A stretch of DNA of 64,000 nt from the NCBI GenBank assembly GCA_027186245.1, contig CP114488.1, positions 880,501-944,500 on the forward strand, written 5' to 3'. The notes beneath the pieces were generated by a model that made no database searches, was not told the DNA's origin, and saw only the letters and a list, made by a program, of their open reading frames with translations. Source of the stretch: Coriaria nepalensis (lineage: Eukaryota > Streptophyta > Magnoliopsida > Cucurbitales > Coriariaceae). The position numbers and the translations under genes are program-made. Of this stretch, positions 32,387-47,495 are shown piece after piece. How positions within the stretch are numbered: position 1 is the first letter of the stretch; each line of letters starts with the position of its first letter.

Positions 32387-33232
32387 ATGGGTGATTACCA
32401 AAAAAAGGTGGTTCTAGTCACCGGCTGTGCTAAAGGAGGCATCGGATATGAATATTGCAAGGCCTTTGCTAAGCAAAACTGTCATGTCATCGCCACAGAC
32501 ATTGCTCAACGGAAACATGACATGTCGGACCTCGACTCGGACAATATCCAAATGCTTGAACTAGATGTCTCGTCCAACGAAAGTGTCTCTTCAGCCATAA
32601 ACACCATAATCTCAAGACGAGGCCGTATAGACGTTCTGATCAACAATGCTGGGATCGGAAGCACAGGCCCACTAGCCGAGCTTCCATTAGACACTATAAG
32701 AAAAGCGTGGGAGATCAACACGCTCGGTCAACTGAGAATGGTCCAACAAGTGGTCCCGCACATGGCTTCCCAGCACAGTGGCATAATTGTAAACATTGGG
32801 AGTGTCGTCGGCGATGTCCCGACCCCATGGGCCGGGTCATACTGTGCCAGTAAGGCAGCTGTCCATGCCATATCGAACACATTACGGGTCGAACTCAAGC
32901 CATTTGGGATTGATGTGGTGACAGTAATCCCCGGGGCAGTACGGTCAAATCTAGGTGGGGCCAATGCTGAGAGACTGAGGAATCATGAGTGGAAACTTTA
33001 TAGGGAGTTTAAGGAGGCGATCGAGGAGAGGGCGGGAGCTTCTCAAGGCGGGAAGGCGACGGATGCTAGTTTGTTTGCTAGACATGTAGTGAGTAAAGTG
33101 TTAAGGTCTAGACCACCTAGGAGGATTGTGTTTGGTCATATGACTGCTTTGTTTGCCTTCCTTTCTTGGTCTCCACTTTGGGTTAGAGATACCTTCTTTT
33201 CCAATCGTTTCAACTTGAATAAGAAGGTTTAA
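32387..33232 (+). CDS. Short-chain dehydrogenase/reductase (AYR1-like)
   Basis: A 281-residue classical SDR from one exon. The cofactor loop TGCAKGGIG (residues 13-21) has the extra residue typical of the yeast AYR1-like branch (TGCSxGGIG). Further motifs are an acidic residue after beta-2 (ATDIA) that suggests NAD(H) preference or relaxed choice, NNAG (residues 86-89), the catalytic Ser in NIGSVVG and the YCASK active site with Tyr and Lys. A hydrophobic C-terminal segment (MTALFAFLSWSPLWV) may anchor the protein to membrane or lipid. Family members reduce 1-acyl-dihydroxyacetone phosphate or related lipids or steroids; the substrate here is unknown. The start is the first ATG and is followed by the Rossmann beta-1 (KKVVLVTG) at the expected distance. 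The frame is intact with a TAA stop. Confidence 0.9.
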   Translation: MGDYQKKVVLVTGCAKGGIGYEYCKAFAKQNCHVIATDIAQRKHDMSDLDSDNIQMLELDVSSNESVSSAINTIISRRGRIDVLINNAGIGSTGPLAELPLDTIRKAWEINTLGQLRMVQQVVPHMASQHSGIIVNIGSVVGDVPTPWAGSYCASKAAVHAISNTLRVELKPFGIDVVTVIPGAVRSNLGGANAERLRNHEWKLYREFKEAIEERAGASQGGKATDASLFARHVVSKVLRSRPPRRIVFGHMTALFAFLSWSPLWVRDTFFSNRFNLNKKV

Positions 33233-33744
33233 TAATTGATTGTGATAATTAATCACAATTACCTGTTTTGTGTGTTTATGTAAAAAATGGGCAATGCAGT
33301 CAATAAGATGATATTAAATTTATTTTATTAGATTTAGATTGTCCAAAAAATATATATATATATTAAGATGGTTCATATTAAAAAATATGTTGGATTGTTA
33401 TAATAGAGTGGATAACAATGATTTATTTTCTTAACAAAATTTTGAAATCTAACACTTAAATATAGTTTGCAAAATTAGACAATATAAACTTAATTTTATA
33501 AATTTGAGACATAAATATAATAAAATGAGAGTTTAGGGAGTAAATCTACTTTACTCTTTAAAATACCAACAAAATTCCACATTGCCATCTATGGGTCCCA
33601 TTACATTTTCACAATAGACATTCTTTGGACCCACCACACATGACACGTAGGCAGATTTCCCGCGATAAAAAAAAAAAAAAAAAAAAAAGAGAGAGAAAAT
33701 AAATAAATAATTCCTTCCCCTCTTTTTGCCTGCCATAAGAGAAA
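33233..33744. other. AT-rich intergenic region
   Basis: Spacer between the SDR and squalene epoxidase genes. AT-rich, with (TA)n near 33350 and a poly-A run at 33666-33688 followed by GAGAGAG shortly before the downstream ATG. No coding signal. Confidence 0.5.
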
Positions 33745-36181
<2,437 letters not shown>

Positions 36182-36724
36182 TATTAATGACCATGAGAGG
36201 AAGAAGTAAAACGATATAGAAAAAACAATACATATATAGATGAGACTTACTCGGACCCCTATTTTCCCAATATAACTCGAACTTGAGACTTACTGAGTCC
36301 GTACTACCACTAAACTACCATTTTGTTCTTGTTCTCTTTACCAATTTAATGAAAATGAATGCTGATGTTAGTATACAGATTGATCTCTTACTTTGGTTGC
36401 CTCCACCATCTGCCCACTATGCGGAATGGCAGCCGCCATCATCATCGATATGCGATAACCATCCACCACCATCACATGTCTCCGCTTTGCTTTTTCCACC
36501 ACCACTAGCTTGTAACGAGCTCAAGTGTAAAATTGAAAATCATTAAGGACTAAAATGAAAAACAATTACAAAAAAGGATGGAAACTACAATTTGAGAATG
36601 ATGAGGGATAACTTTGTAAATTGATCTATTGTCCTCAGCACGTCAGAGTGAAGCCGCGCAACGAAGAACAGTAACAGTTGCAGTAGGAGTACGCTTCGAA
36701 GAGGAAAAGCTCAAACCTTTTCAG
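36182..36724. other. Intergenic region with CCACC-rich patch
   Basis: Contains a patch at 36395-36510 of CCACCATC-like units similar in style to the GGTGG patch near 19700, followed by CATTAAGGACTAAAATGAAAA. Both patches are probably remnants of repeated DNA. No gene recognised. Confidence 0.4.
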
Positions 36725-39711
36725 ATGCTTAGAGCCATCTCTTCTTCCTCGCGGGCTCACCTCAACAGTCTCAGCCAAACCCTAACATCCCTCTGTTCAT
36801 CCTCGAATCGCCATCCTCCATTATCTTCGCCGTTCTCTTCGCAGTCATCGAAGCAGAAGAAGGAAGCTGTCTCGTCGGACCTCAACAGAGATCCAGAAAG
36901 CCCTCCCAAGCTCTTCGTGGTTCAGCCCCGTCTTCGTCCCGATACGTTTTTGCAGGCGAAGCTCAACGAAGCTCTCTGCCTTGCGAATTCTCTTGAAGAA
37001 ACAGCGAGATGGATACTTCGATGTTGATTTCTTCGACAAGGAGATTCCCCCTCACATTGTGGTTCAAAATTCTTCTTTTAAAGGAGCTCGTGTTGGTAAG
37101 TGTTGAGCTTTTTCTTTTCGCTCTATGATTAGTGTTCTTTTCTAATTAGAGATTGCAAATCGATTCTTAGCTGCTTCTTGTGCTGCTGTGCAGACACTTA
37201 TTATGGTCCAGGGACAGTTGATGCTATCAAATGGCAATTACGTGTTACAGAATCAAAGGCAAGAAGAAGCTCTGAATTGGATTTTTAGTTTTGATTCATA
37301 GAAGGGACTAAAAGTACAGTTATATTTATTTACAGGGAGAAGTTGGTGCACTTTTTGTGAATACAATTCTGTCTGGGATTCAGCAGAGAAATTTGGAGGC
37401 ATGTTGTGTTTATTCAATCGTCTTCCTCTTTTAGATGGATCAGTGAATTGGTTTTTTTCATTTCATATTTGTGGTTTTTGATTTTATATTACCATTTTGA
37501 GCATCGAGCTTGGGGCCAACCAGTGCTGGACCGGGTGGGACTTATAATAGAGATATTCAATGCCCATGCATATACAAAAGAGGCGAAACTTCAGGTTTTG
37601 AATTGGTGGCTTCACTTTGATATCTCATTTCTTTTGCTACATTTTATATTTGTAAGATAGGCTCTTTAATTGCTGTAGGCTCTTTAATTGTGCGTGGCTT
37701 CATAAGTGGTGCTGGAGAAACTGAACTGCAACTGCAACGAAGAAGGTTAGCACTGATACTAAATTTTATATTCATAGGAAAAATGTCGCTTTAAGATTAA
37801 AAATGTCGCTTTAAGCAAGTGGAGGATCAGATGCCTATATAGTGAATAATGATAGATGGAACATTCAGTTTTCTGAAACTTACTTACATTCTATTTGTTT
37901 TTCTCTGATATCTATATAATCCTAGAGAGAAGGAGTCATCTAAAATCACAAATTGAAGAGGTTCGTCGTGCTCGAGCTGTACAGCGTGCAGCTCACAAGA
38001 GGCATGGAGGCGTTAATGGTCAAGGGTTGGACACTGTTTCTGTTGTTAGTTACACTAATGCCGTATGGGGTCTAATCTGAGTAACTCTTTCCGCTTTTCT
38101 TGCGATTCGAACAATAATTTGAACTATTTTTTTCTACAATATCTATAACAGGGCAAGTCTACATTGGTTGGTGCACTTTCAAACAGTGATCTCTTCAGTG
38201 ATTCTAGGTACTACTCAGCCATAGTTTAATTAAATCTATCATTTATGTATATATATATATATCTATATATCTGTGTGTGTGTGTATTTTTCTTTTTATTT
38301 TATTTGCTATTATTATTTACCCTTGAGATTGGCTTTTCCTTTTTGTAGGTTGCTGCCCGTGGATCCTAGATTAAGAAGTGTTGTTCTGCCTTCTGGGTAA
38401 TCTGATTAGTAATTGGGTCATTTTCTTCCCTTGTTGGATTAGTACATCAAGAGCGATTCAGTTAGTTAATATTTCAACTGATCATTCCAAGTCTGTGATT
38501 TTCAGGAGGAAAGTCCTTCTTAGCGTTACGGTTGGGTTTATATCAGATTTTCCTGTGCAGGTAATTGGAAATCACATAACTTCCTTTCTCTTCTTGTAGT
38601 TAGTGGAAGCATTTCATGCAAACTTTAGAAGAAGTGGTGGAAGTGGATCTGCTAGTGGTACGATTGAATTGCCACTCATTTTTCTTGTTAAATCAAGATT
38701 GTTGATTCTATAACATTATTACTGCATATAAAATTTACCATAAAATGTGGCACAAATGGCACGGTACACTTTGTGTATGCGTCTTGATTTGTTTCAAACT
38801 TTTGTTTTATCGCCAATTCCTTGTTCAAAGAACTTTGACAAGGGTATGTTAGTTAATGAGGATAAAGTTTATTTACTTCTGTGTCTTGTATTAGATGATA
38901 ACCAATAAGAGCTTATAGTCGTGTAAAGATCCGATCATATTGATATGAAACAAAAAATTAGTGTTTATTTTATCCAGTTGATTTCTTGCTTCTTTCAGCA
39001 TGTGGTGGATTCTACTGCCCCCAACCTTGATGAACATAGGTCAACTGTATTCCAAGTCCTACAGCAAATAGGAGTAGAAGAAGAGAAGCTTCAAAATATG
39101 ACTGAAATGTGGAACATGGTAATACGACTGATCCTACATTCCTACCCTTTTATTATAAAGGAAAAAAAGTACAAATAGCTTTCTTAAATTTTAAGTTTCT
39201 CAAAAGCACAAAAAAAAAAAGACAAAAAAAAGTTGAAAACAGATTGATTATTAAGAAGAGGGCATGCATGTCATTGAATATCATCCGAATGATGATGAAA
39301 TCTCTAGCAATATCTCAGAAGGTGAAGAGAATGATAATACGACATCTAAGGCTATGGAGACTGGAAGTTTCTCAGGACAGGAGAATGGTCAATTAAGTGA
39401 TTACTCTGATGGCTGGTTGGAAGATGAAGATGAAGAAGGAGACCCATGGGTAAATGAAAGTAGTGATACCAAGTCATGCTCTAAGGACTTGGAAAAAGTC
39501 GAAACAGATTTACATTCTCAAGATCATTCCGTGCCCCCATGTCAGAACGACTGCCCTTATGGGAGTTGGTTTGCAGGAGTTGCTGGAATTGATTGATGAG
39601 AAGCTCGTGGTTGAGGATGAGAAGGTGAGATCTCATAATGTGGTTGGGAAGAGTGTTTTTTAGCGTAAATGGAGGCCGCCTCGTGAAGATGAGGTGCTTG
39701 TCAATTGTTAA
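36725..39711 (+). pseudogene. Decayed HflX-type GTPase gene
   Basis: Relic of a nuclear gene for an organelle-targeted HflX GTPase (ribosome-associated). Recognised blocks in order: targeting-type N-terminus MLRAISSSSRAHLNSLSQTL, LNEALCLANSLEE, GYFDVDFFDKEIPPH, TYYGPGTVDAIKWQL, GEVGALFVNTILSGIQQRNL, WGQPVLDRVGLIIEIFNAHA, RGFISGAGETELQLQRRR, SHLKSQIEEVRRARAVQR, SYTNA-GKSTLVGALS (P-loop), LLPVDPRLRSVVLPSG, KVLLSVTVGFISDFPVQ, VVDSTAPNLDEHRSTVFQ and LQELLELIDEKL. Lesions: +1 nt near 37000, loss of most of the glycine-rich linker exon before RGFISGAGE (37670), the P-loop first Gly read as Ser, +1 nt in the exon at ~38620, frame change near 39545 and a TAG at 39661 before RKWRPP. Two successive donors (37259 and 37399) are GC rather than GT. 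No intact protein can be made. Confidence 0.85.
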
Positions 39712-42700
39712 TGGGTTCTTGCTTTGTATGATCTTTTGGCTTGTTTTCACCCAAGTCATTTAGCCTGTTTATATGGTGTCTTCAAATGTTGAGCCTTGTT
39801 TGTACCAAAAACTAGGGAGTCATCTATTTGATGTTACCTAGCTTAGCTATAACAAGTATAAAGAAACACAGATTTTGCGCCATGTTTGTGTCTAAAATTA
39901 GGAGTGCTTGCCTATTTTGATGTTTACCTATAACATGTATAGAGAAACACAAAAACTATAGTGTTACATATGTTAGCCCCCATCTACTCATATCATCAAC
40001 TTCTTGCATGTTCTGGCCAAAATGGCAACATTACATTAACCCCATCTTATGATCTATAGTGCAATTATAACATGTACCCACATCCTTCCTATATATTCCC
40101 CGTTGACCTAAAATGTTTTTAGCTACTAATTCATGAAGTATTCAACCTAGCTATAGTCTTCAATTTCAGCGAAGTACGATATCTTCTTACCTCTAATTTA
40201 GTCAACTACATAAACATGAATAAATTCTGTCATAATTTGAAACTTTTAAGTCAATACCGATCTGCATCAAGTTTAAGTCAAAGCTCAATTAGTCAACCCT
40301 TCACCTATTTTGATAGGACCATGTAATTGGTAGAAGAGGCAAGCTCTGTGACAGAGTTTTCAATAGTCCAATTGCTTCATGTTCATGAATGCATGATCAT
40401 TATCAATCGAGTCAATATATATATATATACATATACTGCTTTTCGTTGACCTACTTATATTGCTTAACCCACTATACGTTAATCGAGAATAATTTCATAT
40501 AAAGACACGAGAGAGGAGAGAGAGAGAGAGATTGCATGTTGGGTTAAGGTGATTAAGGGGGGCCTACTATTAATGAAGAGGAGGGAGCAAATGGTCCAAG
40601 TGATCGAGTTTCTCGTCGGAAGTAGGGCCATGATTCATGAGGAATGGACTAATGTTAACATCATGTTAGTTGTCAAGAGCATGGACTGAGTCTGAGTCTC
40701 TTTAATGGCAGCCCTTAAAATTGTTTAGGGTTAGAGGGTTGTGGTGGGGGCGATTACACGAGGATTTCACGTGTCCTAATAGCTCATTTTCTACTACAAG
40801 CCATGTGGCTCATCTACTACTCGCCTCATCTCTCCAAGCAAACATTATATACCATTTAACTCAATCTAAATCAATCTTCCCTACAATTATAATATATATC
40901 ATGGAATCTTAGTCAGATTGTCCACAACAATGTCCAGTTGGTTCCTGTTTTCACAAATAGTGGTTGAATCTAACCACGTGAATCGACGGGTTACGAGAAT
41001 ATCATCTCATATCAATAACGTTCATTTAATTTAATAATTTATGTTATATCAGTTTGAAAAAAAACCAAAATCAAGCTGGGAATAGGTGGATTATGCAATC
41101 AAACGTTAATACCCCCTCCCCTACAAGATAAAACCCAAACACAAATGCAAATCAAATCAGTAATCCTGTCTAAGAGACCAATTGTTTACACCATGCATGG
41201 TGCCACACTGCCATGGTGTCATCACGGAGGATTCGGATTATGATGTGTCCTGTTTGGATTTGGCTTGTCGGGCAATAACCATGTTTTATGTCCACAGAAA
41301 CCAAAACTCACAAATTGCGTCAATCAGATCATTCTTTAGATAAATGAAACACCAACTTTATTACTTAATTTATTGCCTGGTTGTAATTATCATTTCTAAC
41401 TTCCTTCTTGAATTTTTTTTCCCTCTTTATTAATAATCTTTTTTTTTTCGCTAATAGATTTACAGCCATGGAATTTTTAAAAAAATTTAACCACCCATAA
41501 ATCATAAATCAATCCATTATAATTATATGTAAATTTTGATATAATATATGATATATTATATAAAGCCGATGGTTGTGCTCGCTACCGATCAAGCGATCGA
41601 GTATATCAAGAATTTTTTTATTTCTTAGTTGGAGAGTTATCTATCCATGAATGTTAAAGAATCAATCGATGAAATTGTGGAAATGAATCCCTATAGTTGG
41701 AAGACATCTATCGTTGTCATTGTCAATGCAATCAGTCAAATCCTAGCGTCGTTTGTAGGGAAGTTGAAAATGAAAAATGTTAAAATCATTCAAGCTGTCA
41801 TGAATAGAACAAACTTGGGTATTATCGACTAGACGACTACTCAACAAAATTGACTCCGTGCAATCAATCATGCATTCATATTATTCAATAAGGCTTAAAT
41901 TTTTTGAGTTGTAATTCATCATCATCATCATAGTATGCAAGTCAATGAATCAAAGTTAGAACTGAGACATTATGTATTAAATAAAAATTAGAACGGATAA
42001 AAATTGAACATTTATTGAATTCAATTTGAAAGACATATAAAGTATTAGGATGATCAATGCCTTTACTCCCATCTATCTTCCCTTTTATTGTTTCAATTTT
42101 TCCACTAATGTAGATATAGTAGAGAGGGGGTAGAAAAGAAAAATAACAAAACCAAATAAAAAAATCTTTAACGGTAGGAGTATAAGGAATTTTTAATTTA
42201 GCCATGGATATTTTGTAATTTTATAAGTTATAAATAGACATTTTTAAATTTATATTAAATTATGAATAATTTTAATTACTATTTTTATTTCAGAATTTAT
42301 TTATTTATTATTTTATCTTCTAATTTTTTTTTTCAATTTCACCCAAACCTTTATTGATGGAGGTTGGGATGCTCATATTCGAGCTCGAGACCTCCAGTGA
42401 TAGAGCTCGAGCTTGACTTCTATCAATGGAGCTTAACTTCTATTAATCTACATATAAGATTAAAATTACATATAAATATTGGAATGTGTTAAAAATATAT
42501 CTCCCATAATAAATATGTATCCTTTTATAATTCTCTTACGAGAAAAATATAATAATAATAAATAAATAAATAAAACTAGAGAATAAAAACAGAAATAGCA
42601 TTATCAAACTACTCCATCCGCAAAAATTTATCTTTTAGAGAATAAATATGAACCGTATCTTCAACCATCTCCTAGAAAAACATAATCCCTAGAAAACAAC

Positions 42701-45402
42701 TTCCATCCATTCTATCACATCCGCATGCGTGCATGTCATAAAAAAAACAACTACACAAATTAAGGGATTTATCAAACCTTGGATGAATGGGATAGATCAA
42801 GAGACATCGATGCAATCAAATCCACACTACATCGTTTTTCTTTTTTCCACAACATAGCTATCATAACCTCAGTGAATAATTAACATAGTTTGATCCTTCC
42901 AAAGCATATGATTGGACTGAACCGGTGCTATAGTAGTACCGTATCTCCGATTGTCAACGGCAAAGTCTATTGATATAGTATTAAAATATCTCGATCTAAA
43001 TAGATAATAATTCTATTTTGAGAGAAATTCTTAAAAAAATTTGACAAGATAAAACGTATGAGATAGTTAATTAATTAATAATGCAATTGTCAATTTGTCA
43101 CCTTCTTGAAAGATAATCAAAATGGTCCCCTATAGAAACTAATGTACATTAATCTTTTTGTTATGCATATTTAGGGTTAGCACTAGTTTTTACTTCAAAC
43201 TAGCTACATCCGGTGCATAAGTACCCATGGCCCACCTTCAACTTCAAAAGCTAGAGCCTAGAGTAGATCAAAGAAATTTTAGGCAAGAATCTTTAAATTA
43301 GCTGTAACTCATATATACACACCAATTGGAGTTGTTCACATAAACAACTAAACGCTAATTAAGAAAAACAACAACATTAGGATAATCAAAAAGCAATTAC
43401 AAACACTAAAAGCAATTATAAGGGAGTTGAGACCCCTATCACCACTCCCTTAGCAACTTAATTAAGCTACCCTGTTACAATGTTACTATAATTCAAGTCG
43501 CGACTAGCAAAAAAAAAACTTTTTCTATACAATGGTGGTCTTTTTTTTAAATATTTATTTTTATATTTTTAATGTTGGATTATTCCTTTTCCATCACTCT
43601 CACTACTTAATATGGACTTTCTCCATACGCCAAAGTAAAATGGAGATTATAATACTTTATACATGTGAAGAAAGATAATATAATTAAGTCTGTTTTCTAA
43701 CGATTCAAATTTTTAAGATAATCGATAACTTAATATAATATCTCAACATAAATTTTGTATTGAAATTACCCTAATTCCCTTATTCGTTATTTCTACATAT
43801 AAATATACTTTTGTTTGGCCTTACTTATCATATAATTAAAAAGGGGTATTAAGATTTTCAATAACAATAAGTATAACTAAACATATTAACTAACAGTTTA
43901 AATTTTTAGGATAATAGATAACTTGATAATGCTAAACTTTCTTTTTCATCAAATTTCCTTATCTCCCTACATGTGATTCATGAAGACATAATTGGGTGAT
44001 TTTAGATTAAATTTAATCTATTAATTAAATTTATTACATTATGTAAAAAAATATATATAAAAAATATGATATAATTTAACCCGAACCAAGTTTAATCTAA
44101 AATCACTGTCTCTTTCACGTGACTGTGATTCTTTTACATAAGGAACAAGAGGTTTAAAACCTGGTATAGCTAAGCTGAAAACTATGGGCGGGGTCTTGAA
44201 ACATGGTTCAGCTTTCTCTAGTAATAATTGTCTGTCTCTTGGTAATATATATATATATTCCATGTCAACCAACTTAATTAGCTCAAACATAAAGCAATGC
44301 TAGCTTTACAATTTACTATTATTGTTATCATTCTTATGTATACAGTATTCAATTTGATTTACTTGAACTATTGTCTTAAAAATACGTTATTAATTTAATA
44401 TAGTATATTAAATTTAAAAAACCATATGTTATAATAATAATATAACATCTCTAATAGGTCAATGTATATCTGTAATTTGTAATGTTGTTATGCAAGACTT
44501 GTCGTAATTTACAGTGCACATGCCTGCCTGTTGAAAAGTCTTCTTCAAAACTTCAGAAAAAAAAAAAAAGCTTTTACCATTTGGTTAGAACATCCGAACT
44601 GATTATATATATATGGAGACATTATTATTATCATGAAAACTACACCACTATCAGAACTCCAATCAACGGGCCAATTAGGTAACACCTGATTTGCATTTCT
44701 GACGTCGGTATCAAATTCTATTATAATTATAAATATTATTGTAATGAAACTTATGATTTATAAAAGTGATTAATATTTTTTAATTGTAATTAAGTTTGGT
44801 AATACGTCAAATATAAAAAAATATTTCTATAAATACACGAAGTTAAATAACTTGCAGCCCAATTAACCCTCCATTAATGATTATAACCAAAGTAAAACCA
44901 TTTTCTTTTACCTTTCTTTTTCCAAAATTTAGCAATTAACGAAGCTAATCAATTAGTTGCAAAAATCATAGACGTGATAATTCTATGTTGCAATTTTTCA
45001 TAAAGAGGAGCATCTACGTAAGTCCACATAACCTTTCGGCCAATGAACCTACCAACCCAATTTGGGTCAACCAAATGAATTTTCAAATAAGAATTCCAAC
45101 TCGACATTCTCTTAATCAAGTTTGACTACAAAATCTAAAACTAAGCATAAACAAAAAAGGTTAAGAAGCAGTAGATGAGGAAACAATGCCTAATGGAGAG
45201 CTTTATGAGAGGACACAATGGCCGACAATGGTAGGATGTAGTTACTCAAACCAGGAAGCACATGGACCCAGATGGCTTAGTCTTATTGAGGTCCCGATTC
45301 TTGTTCGAATTGTAACATGTCGGTCTCTTCTGCCATCTCCCCCCCAAGATTTGTTGTCGATCGGTATGGGTTCCTTTTTCTTTCTTTTTTTCTTTTTTTT
45401 TT
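39712..45402. other. Long gene-free region
   Basis: AT-rich; no supported gene. Short frames (for example 40721-40912, 41629-41832, 41942-42205, 44039-44290) lack family motifs. Contents include a GA-rich tract at 40508-40535, direct repeats near 43690-43770 and 43893-43970 (TTTTTAGGATAATAGATAACTT-like) and a small hairpin-forming element at 43996-44106. The last part should include distal promoter of the ACC synthase gene. Confidence 0.5.
43996..44106. repeat. Small inverted repeat with 16-bp arms
   Basis: GTGATTTTAGATTAAA at the left end is matched by TTTAATCTAAAATCAC at the right end, about 80 bp apart with an AT-rich loop. It may be a tiny MITE or simply a hairpin. No target-site duplication noted. 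Confidence 0.6.
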
Positions 45403-45650
45403 CATTTGTCTTATTAGTATATGATTTCAATCTAGTTGAATCCACCACTAAGAATGTCATTTGTGTAGCATGTGTGACCCCACCCAAGTTCTACATATGG
45501 TGTGACCCACCCCACATTTGTGTAGCATTTGTCTTATTAGTAATATGATTTCAATCTAGTTGGATCCACCACTAAGAATGTCATTTGTGTAGCATGTGTG
45601 ACCCCACATATGTGTAACATTTGTCTTATTAGCATATATGATTTCATTTG
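45403..45650. repeat. Tandem repeat upstream of ACC synthase
   Basis: Units begin at 45403, 45526 and 45618 (last one partial). Shared sequence: CATTTGTCTTATTAG, ATGATTTCAATCTAGTTG, ATCCACCACTAAGAATGTC, ATTTGTGTAGCATGTGTGAC and CCCCA. The periods are 123 and 92 bp, the difference being a 30-bp CCAAGTTCTACATATGG-containing stretch in unit 1. It ends about 80 bp before the candidate TATA box of the ACC synthase gene, so it lies in the proximal promoter. Confidence 0.85.
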
Positions 45651-45728
45651 TTTTAAGATATAATAGTTTTTATTTTCTTTCTTCATGTTATTTGGCAAAA
45701 ATAAATAAAAATCACGGATCCTCTCCTC

Positions 45729-45736
45729 TTTAAATA
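45729..45736 (+). promoter_or_regulatory. Candidate TATA box of ACC synthase
   Basis: TTTAAATA followed by CAAGGCG, about 200 bp upstream of the ATG. The following leader is C/T-rich with CTCTCTCTGTGTCTCTCT, typical of a plant 5' UTR. Confidence 0.5.
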
Positions 45737-45931
45737 CAAGGCGTTTGCTCCAAACCTACGTACTTCCATCTTCACTCGAAAAAACAAACCCTCCTCAAAC
45801 TTCTTACAAAAACTCACAACTTCTCTCTCTGTGTCTCTCTTTTTGTCTAGCCAAATAACAAGCTAGTTCTAATTCTCTGTTCTATATTTTGTTCACTTGA
45901 GTTCATCAAGTTATCAAGAAGAAGAATCATC

Positions 45932-47463
45932 ATGAAGCTATTGTCTAGAAAAGCTACATGCAATACTCACGGGCAAGATTCTTCATATTTTCTAGGATGG
46001 CAAGAGTATGAGAAGAATCCTTATGATGAGATTAAGAATCATAAAGGGATTATTCAAATGGGTCTCGCCGAAAATCAGCTATCCTTCGATCTTCTCGAAT
46101 CGTGGCTAGCTAAGAACCCGGACGCTGCCAGTTTCAAACGAGACAGTGAATCCATTTTCCGAGAGCTTGCTCTCTTCCAAGACTACCACGGCCTTCCTGC
46201 ATTCAAAAAGGTATGCAGTAACTATCACTTACTTCACCAGTTGTCTTAAAAGTTTAAACTGTTACGATTTTTTTTTTTCCTGAAGTATAATTTGAAATAT
46301 TTTGATTAATTGTACAGGCTTTGGTAGAATTCATGGCGGAAATTAGAGGAAACAAAGTGAGCTTCGATCCGAACTACTTAGTTCTTACGGCCGGTGCAAC
46401 TTCGGCAAACGAGACACTTATGTTCTGCCTTGCCCACCGCGGCCAGGCCTTCCTTCTTCCCACCCCCTACTATCCAGGGTAAATATCACGTTACTTTATA
46501 GCTACATCCTCTAAACAATAATTGTTGCATGGATTATCTTTTACTCCAATGCTAATTAAAGAGCCACTTTAATTATTATCCCTTCTACGTATCCTGCATG
46601 TATTATTAATATACAAATAGTACTATCCACCAACCTAATATTAATTTGTACGTACCCATCACATGACAGAAAAAGAACAATTATTTACGTACGATTATCA
46701 GTTGATGTGATTAATATTGCTTCTTCATTGATTCATTATAATACAAAACATGTTTCTGATCTTGCTTGCTTCTAAATTGTGCAGATTCGACAGAGATCTT
46801 AAGTGGCGAACCGGAGTTGAGATTGTACCTATACAATGTTCAAGCTCTAATGGCTTCCAAATCACTGAATCCGCACTAGAACAAGCATACCAAGATGCTC
46901 AAAAGCGTAGTTTGAGAGTCAAAGGTGTCCTTGTCACGAACCCATCAAACCCACTAGGCACAACGATGACTCGAAATGAAGTCAACATCCTTCTTGACTT
47001 CATCGCATCTAAACAAATCCATCTCATAAGCGACGAAATCTATTCCGGGACGGTTTTCAACTATCCTGGCTTTGTAAGTGTCATGGAAGTTCTTAAGGAA
47101 AGAAACCTTGACCATGAAGTTTGGAAAAGAGTTCACATTGTGTATAGTCTTTCTAAAGATCTAGGTCTGCCCGGTTTTAGGGTCGGCGCGATCTACTCCA
47201 ACGATGAAATGGTTGTTTCAACGGCTACTAAAATGTCTAGCTTTGGATTAGTGTCGTCACAAACACAATACCTTCTCTCAGTTATGCTCTCCGACAAGAA
47301 GTTCACTAAAACCTACATGTCGGAAAACCAAAAGAGGCTTAGACAGAGACAGAAAATGCTAGTTTCTGGCCTACAAGAAGCTGGAATCAACTGTCCTAAA
47401 AGCAACGCAGGCTTGTTTTGTTGGGTTGACATGAGGCATTTGCTAAAGTCGAACATATTTGAA

Positions 47464-47495
<32 letters not shown>

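Noticed and set aside
44039..44290. 83-codon minus-strand ORF with protein-like central part
   Set aside because: No recognised domain; it begins next to (AT)n and ends in a small inverted repeat. Left as non-coding for lack of support.
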